Source of the DNA: Panulirus ornatus
Taxonomy: Eukaryota; Arthropoda; Malacostraca; Decapoda; Palinuridae
DNA: 64,000 bases
NCBI RefSeq assembly: GCF_036320965.1
Contig: NC_092242.1
Coordinates: 63,923,520 to 63,987,519 of the forward strand
Direction of reading: 5' to 3'
The notes beneath the pieces are model-generated. The model made no database searches. It saw nothing but the letters and a program-made list of their open reading frames with translations, and was not told the DNA's origin. Within the stretch, counting starts at the first letter, position 1, and every line of letters begins with the position of its first letter. This document shows positions 1-13,400 of this stretch, piece by piece. The translations under genes and the position numbers were made by a program.

Positions 1-850
1 GGGCACCAGCTGTAGCAGCAGCAGGGGGAGGCACCAACAGGAGCAGCAGCAGGGGGAGGACACCAGCTGGAGCAGCAGCAGGGGGAGGCACCAACAGGAG
101 CAGCAGCAGGGGAAGGGCACCAACAGGAGCAGCAGCAGGGGGAGGGCACCAACAGGAGCAGCAGCAGGGGGAGGGCACCAACAGGAGCAGCAGCAGGGGG
201 AGGGCACCAACAGGAGCAGCAGCAGGGGGAGGGCACCAACAGGAGCAGCAGCAGGGGGAGGGCACCAGCTGGAGCGGCAGCAGGGGGAGGACACCAGCTG
301 GAGCGGCAGCAGGGGGAGGACACCAGCTGGAGCAGCAGCAGGGGGAGGCACCAACAGGAGCAGCAGCAGGGGAAGGGCACCAACAGGAGCAGCAGCAGGG
401 GGAGGGCACCAACAGGAGCAGCAGCAGGGGGAGGGCACCAACAGGAGCAGCAGCAGGGGGAGGGCACCAACAGGAGCAGCAGCAGGGGGAGGGCACCAAC
501 AGGAGCAGCAGCAGGGGGAGGGCACCAGCTGGAGCGGCAGCAGGGGGAGGACACCAGCTGGAGCGGCAGCAGGGGGAGGACACCAGCTGGAGCAGCAGCA
601 GGGGGAGGCACCAACAGGAGCAGCAGCAGGGGGAGGGCACCAACAGGAGCAGCAGCAGGGGGAGGGCACCAACAGGAGCAGCAGCAGGGGGAGGGCACCA
701 ACAGGAGCAGCAGCAGGGGGAGGGCACCAGCTGGAGCGGCAGCAGGGGGAGGACACCAGCTGGAGCGGCAGCAGGGAGAGGACACCAGCTGGAGCAGCAG
801 CAGGGGGAGGCACCAACAGGAGCAGCAGCAGGGGGAGGGCACCAGCAGGG
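1..850. repeat. 29-bp G-rich minisatellite with higher-order structure
   Basis: About 29 tandem copies of a 29-bp unit, seen as CACCAACAGGAGCAGCAGC followed by a G-rich run. A variant unit has CAGCTGGAGCGG in place of CAACAGGAGCAG. Blocks of the variant begin near 261, 521 and 723, spaced 260 and 202 bp, equal to nine and seven units each less one base. The array is cut by the window start, so its full length is unknown. Confidence 0.95.
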
Positions 851-988
851 ATGCGGGATAATAACACACCACCACACTTGAGTTACGTCTTGCCCTCCAG
901 ATGGCTGGGCTCTGCCTTATTTACATACCCCCTCCCCTCTCCCACCCCAACACACTTCCCATCCCCCCCTCCTCCAGTCTAGCAACAC

Positions 989-992
<4 letters not shown>

Positions 993-1036
<44 letters not shown>
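993..1036. repeat. (CT)n microsatellite
   Basis: Uninterrupted CT dinucleotides for about 44 bp, in otherwise unique sequence between the first minisatellite and the large satellite. Confidence 0.95.
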
Positions 1037-1037
<1 letters not shown>

Positions 1038-1299
1038 AACTCCCAGCAACCTTATCCCTTCTCCCTTCGAATGATCTTACGCACAATCCAAACTTGACCT
1101 TTTCAGTTTCTTCCATTCCTCGTCTCAATTTCTGGAATGCGCCTTCCTCTCCGTTTTCTTCGTGTCTCCCAGCGAACGCCTGCCGTCATCCACTTAACAA
1201 AGTACGTAATTACGGCTCAGATATTTCCCAGACGAAATTCATTTGCAAAAAATAAATTACGGTAATTACAGTAGGGAATTGCTTTATTTATATCCGCTT

Positions 1300-1436
1300 G
1301 GGTCCTGGCTATATTGTGGGTTTTGACTATATTGTGGGTTCTGGCTATAGCATGGACAGTGGTTATAACGTAGGTCCTGGCTATAGTGTGGCCCCTGCTA
1401 TGATGTGCGCTCTGCTGTAGTGTGGCCCCCTGCTAT
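1300..1436. repeat. Degenerate minisatellite of about 20 bp
   Basis: Six or seven diverged copies of a unit like TCCTGGCTATATTGTGGG. It abuts the start of the 318-bp satellite. Confidence 0.65.
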
Positions 1437-4400
1437 TTAGTCTGTTTTCATGGGTGACTGACAGCATCATGATATATTTTCCAAGATTATTTCAAATATA
1501 GAAGTGTTTGAAATACTTAACTGTCAATTTTGAAACAAAAAGTTTTTTGAGCAAAAAAAATACCCTTAAGGGATTTTTCGCACTTTTCTCAGAAAAATAG
1601 ATTTCCTTTAAAAATTCATTATAAGAAGTATTTTTCAAGCTGAATACAAATCTGGTGTTAAAATGACCTTTTATCGTCTGTATGACACTCAGTTTAGCTG
1701 TTGAATGAAGTCAATTTTTGAATATTTCTGTTCCTTTGCATCCTTTTTAGTCTGTTCTCATGGGTGACTGACAGCATCATGATACATTTTCCAACATAAT
1801 ATCAAGTAGAGAAGTGTTTGAATATCTTAACTTTCAATTTTGAAACAAAACGTTTTTTGAGCTAAAAAGTAGCCTGAACCTTCAATTTTTCGCATTTTTC
1901 TCAAAAAATAGATTTCCTTTAAAAATTCATTATAAGAAGTATTTTTCATGCTGAAAACAAATCTGGTGTTAAAATGAGGTTTATTCGTCTTTATGACCTT
2001 CAATTTACCAGTTAAATGAAGTCATTGTTTTAAATATTTCTGTTCCTTTGCATCGTATTTACTCTGTACATATGGGTGACTGACGTTATCATGATGTATT
2101 TTCCAAGATTATTTCAAGTATGGAAGTGTTTGAATATTTGATTTCTCAATTTTGAAACAAAAAGTTTTTTGAGCCAAAAAATACCCTGAACTATTACCTT
2201 GGATTTTTTGCATTTTTCTCAGAAAAATAGATTTCCTTTAAAGATTCATTATAAGAAGTATTTTTCATGCTGAATACAAATCTGGTGTTAAAATGACCTT
2301 AACTCGCCTTTATGACACTCAATTTCGCTGTTGAATGAAGTCAATTTTTAAATATTTCCTTTCCTTTGCATCCTATTTAGTCTGTTTTCAAGGGTGACTG
2401 ACAGCAACATGATATATTTTCCAAGATTATTTCAAGTATAGAAGTGTTTGAATAACTTAACTATCAATAGATTTCCTTTAAAGATTCATTATAAGAAGTA
2501 TTTTTCATGCTGAATACAAATCTGGTGTTAAAATGACCTCTACTCGACTTTATGACACTCAATTTCGCTGTTGAATGAAGTCAATTTTTAAATATTTCCT
2601 TTCCTTTCCATCCTATTTAGTCTGTTCTCAAGGGTGACTGACAGCAACATGATATATTTTCCAAGATTATTTCAAGTATAGAAGTGTTTGAATAACTTAA
2701 CTGTCAATTTTGAAACAAAAAGTTTTTTGAGCAAAAAAATACCCTGAACTATTACCTAGGATTTTCGCATTTTTCTCAGAAAAATAGATTTCCTTTAAAG
2801 ATTCATTATAAGAAGTATTTTTCATGCTGAAAACAAATCTGGTGTTAAAATGAGGTTTATTCGTCTTTATGACCTTCAATTTACCAGTTAAATGAAGTCA
2901 TTTTTTTAAATATTTCTGTTCCTTTGCATCGTATTTACTCTGTACATATGGGTGACTGACGTTATCATGATGTATTTTCCAAGATTATTTCAAGTATGGA
3001 AGTGTTTGAATATTTGATTTCTCAATTTTGAAACAAAAAGTTTTTTGAGCCAAAAAATACCCTAGGATTTTTTGCATTTTTCTCAGAAAAATAGATTTCC
3101 TTTAAAGATTCATTATAAGAAGTATTTTTCATGCTGAATACAAATCTGGTGTTAAAATGACCTTAACTCGCCTTTATGACACTCAATTTCGCTGTTGAAT
3201 GAAGTCAATTTTTAAATATTTCCTTTCCTTTGCATCCTATTTAGTCTGTTCTCAAGGGTGACTGACAGCAACATGATATATTTTCCAAGATTATTTCAAG
3301 TATAGAAGTGTTTGAATAACTTAACTGTCAATTTTGAAACAAAAAGTTTTTTGAGCAAAAAAATTCCCTGAACTATTACCTAGGATTTTTCGCATTTTTC
3401 TCAGAAAAATAGATTTCCTTTAAAAATTCATTATAAGAAGTATTTTTCATGCTGAATACAAATCTGGTGTTAAAATGACCTTAACTCGCCTTTATGACAC
3501 TCAATTTCGCTTTTGAATGAAGTCAATTTTTAAATATTTCCTTTCCTTTCCATCCTATTTAGTCTGTTCTCAAGGGTGACTGACAGCAACATGATATATT
3601 TTCCAAGATTATTTCAAGTATAGAAGTGTTTGAATAACTTAACTGTCAATTTTGAAACAAAAAGTTTTTTGAGCAAAAAAATACCCTGAACTATTACCTA
3701 GGATTTTTCGCATTTTTCTCAGAAAAATAGATTTCCTTTAAAAATTCATTATAAGAAGTATTTTTCATGCTGAAAACAAATCTGGTGTTAAAATGCGGTT
3801 TATTCGTCTTTATGACCTTCAATTTACCAGTTAAATGAAGTCATTTTTTTAAATATTTCTGTTCCTTTGCATCGTATTTACTCTGTACATATGGGTGACT
3901 GACGTTATCATGATGTATTTTCCAAGATTATTTCAAGTATGGAAGTGTTTGAATATTTGATTTCTCAATTTTGAAACAAAAAGTTTTTTGAGCCAAAAAA
4001 TACCCTGAACTATTACCTTGGATTTTCTGCATTTTTCTCAGAAAAATAGATTTCCTTTAAAGATTCATTATAAGAAGTATTTTTCATGCTGAATACAAAT
4101 CTGGTGTTAAAATGACCTTAACTCGCCTTTATGACACTCAATTTCGCTGTTGAATGAAGTCAATTTTTAAATATTTCCTTTCCTTTGCATCCTATTTAGT
4201 CTGTTCTCAAGGGTGACTGACAGCAACATGATATATTTTCCAAGATTATTTCAAGTATAGAAGTGTTTGAATAACTTAACTATCAATTTTGAAACAAAAA
4301 GTTTTTTGAGCAAAAAAATACCCTGAACTATTACCTTGGATTTTTTGCATTTTTCTCAGAAAAATAGATTTCCTTTAAAGATTCATTATAAGAAGTATTT

Positions 4401-7400
4401 TTCATGCTGAATACAAATCTGGTGTTAAAATGACCTCTACTCGCCTTTATGACACTCAATTTCGCTTTTGAATGAAGTCAATTTTTAAATATTTCCTTTC
4501 CTTTCCATCCTATTTAGTCTGTTCTCAAGATTATTTCAAGTATAGAAGTGTTTGAATAACTTAACTGTCAATTTTGAAACAAAAAGTTTTTTGAGCAAAA
4601 AAATACCCTGAACTATTACCTAGGATTTTTCGCATTTTTCTCAGAAAAATAGATTTCCTTTAAAAATTCATTATAAGAAGTATTTTTCATGCTGAAAACA
4701 AATCTGGTGTTAAAATGCGGTTTATTCGTCTTTATGACCTTCAATTTACCAGTTAAATGAAGTCATTTTTTTAAATATTTCTGTTCCTTTGCATCGTATT
4801 TACTCTGTACATATGGGTGACTGACGTTATCATGATGTATTTTCCAAGATTATTTCAAGTATGGAAGTGTTTGAATATTTGATTTCTCAATTTTGAAACA
4901 AAAAGTTTTTTGAGCCAAAAAAATACCCTGAACTAATACCTTGGATTTTTTGCATTTTTCTCAGAAAAATAGATTTCCTTTAAAGATTCATTATAAGAAG
5001 TATTTTTCATGCTGAATACAAATCTGGTGTTAAAATGACCTTAACTCGCCTTTATGACACTCAATTTCGCTGTTGAATGAAGTCAATTTTTAAATATTTC
5101 CTTTCCTTTGCATCCTATTTAGTCTGTTCTCAAGGGTGACTGACAGCAACATGATATATTTTCCAAGATTATTTCAAGTATAGAAGTGTCTGAATAACTT
5201 AACTATCAATTTTGAAACAAAAAGTTTTTTGAGCAAAAAAATACCCTGAACTATTACCTAGGATTTTTCGCATTTTTCTCAGAAAAATAGATTTCCTTTA
5301 AAAATTCATTATAATAAGTATTTTTCATGCTGAATACAAATCTGGTGTTAAAATGACCTTAACTCGCCTTTATGACACTCAATTTCGATTTTGAATGAAG
5401 TCAATTTTTAAATATTTCCTTTCCTTTCCATCCTATTTAGTCTGTTCTCAAGGGTGACTGACAGCAACATGATATATTTTCCAAGATTATTTCAAGTATA
5501 GAAGTGTTTGAATAACTTAACTGTCAATTTTGAAACAAAAAGTTTTTTGAGCAAAAAAATTCCCTGAACTATTACCTTGGATTTTTCGCATTTTTCTCAG
5601 AAAAATAGATTTCCTTTAAAAATTCATTATAATAAGTATTTTTCATGCTGAATACAAATCTGGTGTTAAAATGACCTTAACTCGCCTTTATGACACTCAA
5701 TTTCGCTTTTGAATGAAGTCAATTTTTAAATATTTCCTTTCCTTTGCATCCTATTTAGTCTGTTCTCAAGGGTGACTGACAGCAACATGATATATTTTCC
5801 AAGATTATTTCAAGTATAGAAGTGTTTGAATAACTTAACTGTCAATTTTGAAACAAAAAGTTTTTTGAGCAAAAAAATACCCTGAACTATTACCTAGGAT
5901 TTTTCGCATTTTTCTCAGAAAAATAGATTTCCTTTAAAAATTCATTATAAGAAGTATTTTTCATGCTGAAAACAAATCTGGTGTTAAAATGACGTTTATT
6001 CGTCTTTATGACCTTCAATTTACCAGTTAAATGAAGTCATTTTTTAAATATTTCTGTTCCTTTGCATCGTATTTACTCTGTTCATATGGGTGACTGACGT
6101 TATCATGATATATTTTCCAAGATTATTTCAAGTATGGAAGTGTTTGAATATCTTATTTCTCAATTTTGAAACAAAAAGTTTTTTGAGCAAAAAATACCCT
6201 GAACTATTACCTTGGATTTTTCGCATTTTTCTCAGAAAAATAGATTTCCTTTAAAGATTCATTATAAGAAGTATTTTTCATGCTGAATACAAATCTGGTG
6301 TTAAAATGAGCCTTAACTCGCCTTTATGACACTCAATTTCGCTGTTGAATGAAGTCAATTTTTAAATATTTCCTGTTCCTTTGCATCCTATTTAGTCTGT
6401 TTTCAAGGGTGACTGACAGCAACATGATATATTTTCCAAGATTATTTCAAGTATAGAAGTGTTTGAATAACTTAACTATCAATTTTGAAACAAAAAGTTT
6501 TTTGAGCAAAAAAATACCCTGAACTATTACCTTGGATTTTTTGCATTTTTCTCAGAAAAATAGATTTCCTTTAAAGATTCATTATAAGAAGTATTTTTCA
6601 TGCTGAATACAAATCTGGTGTTAAAATGACCTCTACTCGCCTTTATGACACTCAATTTCGCTTTTGAATGAAGTCAATTTTTAAATATTTCCTTTCCTTT
6701 GCATCCTATTTAGTCTGTTCTCAAGGGTGACTGACAGCAACATGATATATTTTCCAAGATTATTTCAAGTATAGAAGTGTTTGAATAACTTAACTGTCAA
6801 TTTTGAAACAAAAAGTTTTTTGAGCAAAAAAATACCCTGAACTATTACCTAGGATTTTTCGCATTTTTCTCAGAAAAATAGATTTCCTTTAAAAATTCAT
6901 TATAAGAAGTATTTTTCATGCTGAAAACAAATCTGGTGTTAAAATGAGGTTTATTCGTCTTTATGACCTTCAATTTACCAGTTAAATGAAGTCATTTTTT
7001 TAAATATTTCTGTTCCTTTGCATCGTATTTACTCTGTACATATGGGTGACTGACGTTATCATGATGTATTTTCCAAGATTATTTCAAGTATGGAAGTGTT
7101 TGAATATTTGATTTCTCAATTTTGAAACAAAAAGTTTTTTGAGCCAAAAAATACCCTGAACTATTACCTTGGATTTTTTGCATTTTTCTCAGAAAAATAG
7201 ATTTCCTTTAAAGATTCATTATAAGAAGTATTTTTCATGCTGAATACAAATCTGGTGTTAAAATGACCTTAACTCGCCTTTATGACACTCAATTTCGCTG
7301 TTGAATGAAGTCAATTTTTAAATATTTCCTTTCCTTTGCATCCTATTTAGTCTGTTCTCAAGGGTGACTGACAGCAACATGATATATTTTCCAAGATTAT

Positions 7401-10400
7401 TTCAAGTATAGAAGTGTTTGAATAACTTAACTATCAATTTTGAAACAAAAAGTTTTTTGAGCAAAAAAATACCCTGAACTATTACCTTGGATTTTTTGCA
7501 TTTTTCTCAGAAAAATAGATTTCCTTTAAAGATTCATTATAAGAAGTATTTTTCATGCTGAATACAAATCTGGTGTTAAAATGACCTCTACTCGCCTTTA
7601 TGACACTCAATTTCGCTTTTGAATGAAGTCAATTTTTAAATATTTCCTTTCCTTTCCATCCTATTTAGTCTGTTCTCAAGGGTGACTGACAGCAACATGA
7701 TATATTTTCCAAGATTATTTCAAGTATAGAAGTGTTTGAATAACTTAACTGTCAATTTTGAAACAAAAAGTTTTTTGAGCAAAAAAATACCCTGAACTAT
7801 TACCTAGGATTTTTCGCATTTTTCTCAGAAAAATAGATTTCCTTTAAAAATTCATTATAAGAAGTATTTTTCATGCTGAAAACAAATCTGGTGTTAAAAT
7901 GAGGTTTATTCGTCTTTATGACCTTCAATTTACCAGTTAAATGAAGTCATTTTTTTAAATATTTCTGTTCCTTTGCATCGTATTTACTCTGTACATATGG
8001 GTGACTGACGTTATCATGATGTATTTTCCAAGATTGTTTCAAGTATGGAAGTGTTTGAATATTTGATTTCTCAATTTTGAAACAAAAAGTTTTTGAGCCA
8101 AAAAAATACCCTGAACTATTACCTTGGATTTTTTGCATTTTTCTCAGAAAAATAGATTTCCTTTAAAGATTCATTATAAGAAGTATTTTTCATGCTGAAT
8201 ACAAATCTGGTGTTAAAATGACCTTAATTCGCCTTTATGACACTCAATTTCGCTGTTGAATGAAGTCAATTTTAAAATATTTCCTTTCCTTTGCATCCTA
8301 TTTAGTCTGTTCTCAAGGGTGACTGACAGCAACATGATATATTTTCCAAGATTATTTCAAGTACAGAAGTGTTTGAATAACTTAACTATCAATTTTGAAA
8401 CAAAAAGTTTTTTGAGCAAAAAAATTTGTATTCAGCATGAAAAATACTTCTTATAATGAATCTTTAAAGGAAATCTATTTTTCTGAGAAAAATGCAAAAA
8501 ATCCAAGGTAATAGTTCAGGGTATTTTTTGGCTCAAAAAACTTTCCTTTCCATCCTATTTAGTCTGTTCTCAAGGGTGACTGACAGCAACATGATATATT
8601 TTCCAAGATTATTTCAAGTATAGAAGTGTTTGAATAACTTAACTATCGATTTTGAAACAAAAAGTTTTTTGAGCAAAAAAATACCCTGAACTATTACCTT
8701 GGATTTTTTGCATTTTTCTCAGAAAAATAGATTTCCTTTAAAGATTCATTATAAGAAGTATTTTTCATGCTGAATACAAATCTGGTGTTAAAATGACCTC
8801 TACTCGCCTTTATGACACTCAATTTCGCTTTTGAATGAAGTCAATTTTTAAATATTTCCTTTCCTTTCCATCCTATTTAGTCTGTTCTCAAGGGTGACTG
8901 ACAGCAACATGATATATTTTCCAAGATTATTTCAAGTATAGAAGTGTTTGAATAACTTAACTGTCAATTTTGAAACAAAAAGTTTTTTGAGCAAAAAAAT
9001 ACCCTGAACTATTACCTTGGATTTTTCGCATTTTTCTCAGAAAAATAGATTTCCTTTAAAAATTCATTATAAGAAGTATTTTTCATGCTGAAAACAAATC
9101 TGGTGTTAAAATGAGGTTTATTCGTCTTTATGACCTCAATTTACCAGTTAAATGAAGTCATTTTTTTAAATATTTCTGTTCCTTTGCATCGTATTTACTC
9201 TGTACATATGGGTGACTGACGTTATCATGATTTATTTTCCAAGATTATTTCAAGTATGGAAGTGTTTGAATATCTGATTTCTAAATTTTGAAACAAAAAG
9301 TTTTTTGAGCAAAAAAGTACCCTGAACTATTACCTTGGATTTTTCGCATTTTTCTCAGAAAAATAGATTTCCTTTAAAGATTCATTATAAGAAGTATTTT
9401 TCATGCTGAATACAAATCTGGTGTTAAAATGACCTTTACTCGTCTTTATGACACTCAATTTCGCTGTTGAATGAAGTCAATTTTTAAATATTTCCTTTCC
9501 TTTGCATCCTATTTAGTCTGTTCTCATGGGTGACTGACAGCATCATGATATATTTTCCAAGATTATTTCAAGTATAGAAGTGTTTGAATATCTTAACTTT
9601 CAATTTTGAAACAAAAAGTTTTTTGAGCAAAAAAATACCCTGAACTATTACCTTGGATTTTTCGCATTTTTCTCAGAAAAATAGATTTCCTTTAAAAATT
9701 CATTATAAGAAGTATTTTTCATGCTGAATACAAATCTGGTGTTAAAATGACCTTTACTCGCCTTTATGACACTCAATTTCGCTGTTGAATGAAGTCAATT
9801 TTTAAATATTTCCTTTCCTTTGCATCCTATTTAGTCTGTTCTCAAGGGTGACTGACAGCAACATGATATATTTTCCAAGATTATTTCAAGTATAGAAGTG
9901 TTTGAATAACTTAACTGTCAATTTTGAAACAAAAAGTTTTTTGAGCAAAAAAATACCCTGAACTATTACCTTGGATTTTTCGCATTTTTCTCAGAAAAAT
10001 AGATTTCCTTTAAAAATTCATTATAAGAAGTATTTTTCATGCTGAAAACAAATCTGGTGTTAAAATGAGGTTTATTCGTCTTTATGACCTTCAATTTACC
10101 AGTTAAATGAAGTCATTTTTTTAAATATTTCTGTTCCTTTGCATCGTATTTACTCTGTACATATGGGTGACTGACGTTATCATGATGTATTTTCCAAGAT
10201 TATTTCAAGTATGGAAGTGTTTGAATATTTGATTTCTCAATTTTGAAACAAAAAGTTTTTTGAGCCAAAAAATACCCTGAACTATTACCTTGGATTTTTT
10301 GCATTTTTCTCAGAAAAATAGATTTCCTTTAAAGATTCATTATAAGAAGTATTTTTCATGCTGAATACAAATCTGGTGTTAAAATGACCTTTACTCGCCT

Positions 10401-13400
10401 TTATGACACTCAATTTCGCTGTTGAATGAAGTCAATTTTTAAATATTTCCTTTCCTTTGCATCCTATTTAGTCTGTTCTCAAGGGTGACTGACAGCAACA
10501 TGATATATTTTCCAAGATTATTTCAAGTATAGAAGTGTTTGAATAACTTAACTGTCAATTTTGAAACAAAAAGTATTTTAAGCAAAAAAATACCCTGAAC
10601 TATTACCTTGGATTTTTCGCATTTTTCTCAGAAAAATAGATTTCCTTTAAAAATTCATTATAAGAAGTATTTTTCATGCTGAAAACAAATCTGGTGTTAA
10701 AATGACGTTTAGTCGTCTTTATGACCTTCAATTTCGCAGTTAAATGAAGTCAATTTTTTAAATATTTCTGTTCCTTTGCATCGTATTTACTCTGTACATA
10801 TGGGTGACTGACGTTATCATGATTTATTTTCCAAGATTATTTCAAGTATGGAAGTGTTTGAATATCTGATTTTCAATTTTGAAACAAAAAGTTTTTTGAG
10901 CAAAAAAATACCCTGAACTATTACCTTGGATTTTTCGCATTTTTCTCAGAAAAATAGATTTCCTTTAAAATTCATTATAAGAAGTATTTTTCATGCTGAA
11001 TACAAATCTGGTGTTAAAATGACCTTTACTCGTCTTTATGACACTCAATTTCGCTGTTGAATGAAGTCAATTTTTAAATATTTCCTTTCCTTTGCATCCT
11101 ATTTAGTCTGTTCTCAAGGGTGACTGACAGCAACATGATATATTTTCCAAGATTTTTTCAAGTATAGAAGTGCTTGAATATCATAACTCTCAATTTTGAA
11201 ACAAAAGTTTTTTGAGCAAAATACCCTGAACTATTACCTTGGATTTTTCGCATTTTTCTCAGAAAAATATATTTCCTTTAAAAATTCATTATAAGAAGTA
11301 TTTTTCATGCTGAAAACAAATCTGGTGTTAAAATGAGGTTTAGTCGTCTTTATGACCTTCAATTTAGCAGTTAAATGAAGTCATTTTTTTAAATATTTCT
11401 GTTCCTTTGCATCATATTTACTCTGTACGTATGGGTGACTGACGTTATCATGATGTATTTTCCAAGATTATTTCAAGTATGGAAGTGTTTGAATATCTGA
11501 TTTTTCAATTTTGAAACAAAAAGTTTTTTGAGCAAAAAAATACCCTGAACTATTACCTTGGATTTTTCGCATTTTTCTCAGAAAAATAGATTTCCTTTAA
11601 AGATTCATTATAAGAAGTATTTTTCATGCTGAATACAAATCTGGTGTTAAAATGACCTTTACTCGCCTTTATGACACTCAATTTCGCTGTTGAATGAAGT
11701 CAATTTTTAAATATTTCCTTTCCTTTGCATCCTATTTAGTCTGTTCTCAAGGGTGACTGACAGCAACATGATATATTTTCCAAGATTATTTTAAGTATAG
11801 AAGTGTTTGAATAACTTAACTGTCAATTTTGAAACAAAAAGTTTTTTGAGCAAAAAAATACCCTGAACTATTACCTAGGATTTTTCGCATTTTTCTCAGA
11901 AAAATAGATTTCCTTTAAAAATTCATTATAAGAAGTATTTTTCATGCTGAAAACAAATCTGGTGTTAAAATGAGGTTTATTCGTCTTTATGACCTTCAAT
12001 TTACCAGTTAAATGAAGTCATTTTTTTAAATATTTCTGTTCCTTTGCATCGTATTTACTCTGTACATATGGGTGACTGACGTTATCATGATGTATTTTCC
12101 AAGATTATTTCAAGTATGGAAGTGTTTGAATATTTGATTTCTCAATTTTGAAACAAAAAGTTTTTTGAGCCAAAAAATACCCTGAACTATTACCTTGGAT
12201 TTTTCTGCATTTTTCTCAGAAAAATAGATTTCCTTTAAAGATTCATTATAAGAAGTATTTTTCATGCTGAATACAAATCTGGTGTTAAAATGACCTTAAC
12301 TCGCCTTTATGACACTCAATTTCGCTGTTGAATGAAGTCAATTTTTAAATATTTCCTTTCCTTTGCATCCTATTTAGTCTGTTCTCAAGGGTGACTGACA
12401 GCAACATGATATATTTTCCAAGATTATTTCAAGTATAGAAGTGTTTGAATAACTTAACTGTCAATTTTGAAACAAAAAGTTTTTTGAGCAAAAAAATACC
12501 CTGAACTATTACCTTGGATTTTTCGCATTTTTCTCAGAAAAATAGATTTCCTTTAAAAATTCATTATAAGAAGTATTTTTCATGCTGAAAACAAATCTGG
12601 TGTTAAAATGAGGTTTAGTCGTCTTTATGACCTTCAATTTACCAGTTAAATGAAGTCATTTTTTTAAATATTTCTGTTCCTTTGCATCGTATTTACTCTG
12701 TACATATGGGTGACTGACGTTATAATGATTTATTTTCCAAGATTATTTCAAGTATGGAAGTGTTTGAATATCTGATTTTTCAATTTTGAAACAAAAAGTT
12801 TTTTGAGCAAAAAAATACCCTGAACTATTACCTTGGATTTTTCGCATTTTTCTCAGAAAAATAGATTTCCTTTAAAAATTCATTATAAGAAGTATTTTTC
12901 ATGCTGAATACAAATCTGGTGTTAAAATGACCTTTACTCGCCTTTATGACACTCAATTTCGCTGTTGAATGAAGTCAATTTTTAAATATTTCCTTTCCTT
13001 TGCATCCTATTTAGTCTGTTCTCAAGGGTGACTGACAGCAACATGATATATTTTCCAAGATTATTTTAAGTATAGAAGTGTTTGAATAACTTAACTGTCA
13101 ATTTTGAAACAAAAAGTTTTTTGAGCAAAAAAATACCCTGAACTATTACCTTGGATTTTTCGCATTTTTCTCAGAAAAATAGATTTCCTTTAAAAATTCA
13201 TTATAAGAAGTATTTTTCATGCTGAAAACAAATCTGGTGTTAAAATGAGGTTTAGTCGTCTTTATGACCTTCAATTTAGCAGTTAAATGAAGTCATTTTT
13301 TTAAATATTTCTGTTCCTTTGCATCGTATTTACTCTGTACATATGGGTGACTGACGTTATCATGATGTATTTTCCAAGATTATTTCAAGTATGGAAGTGT

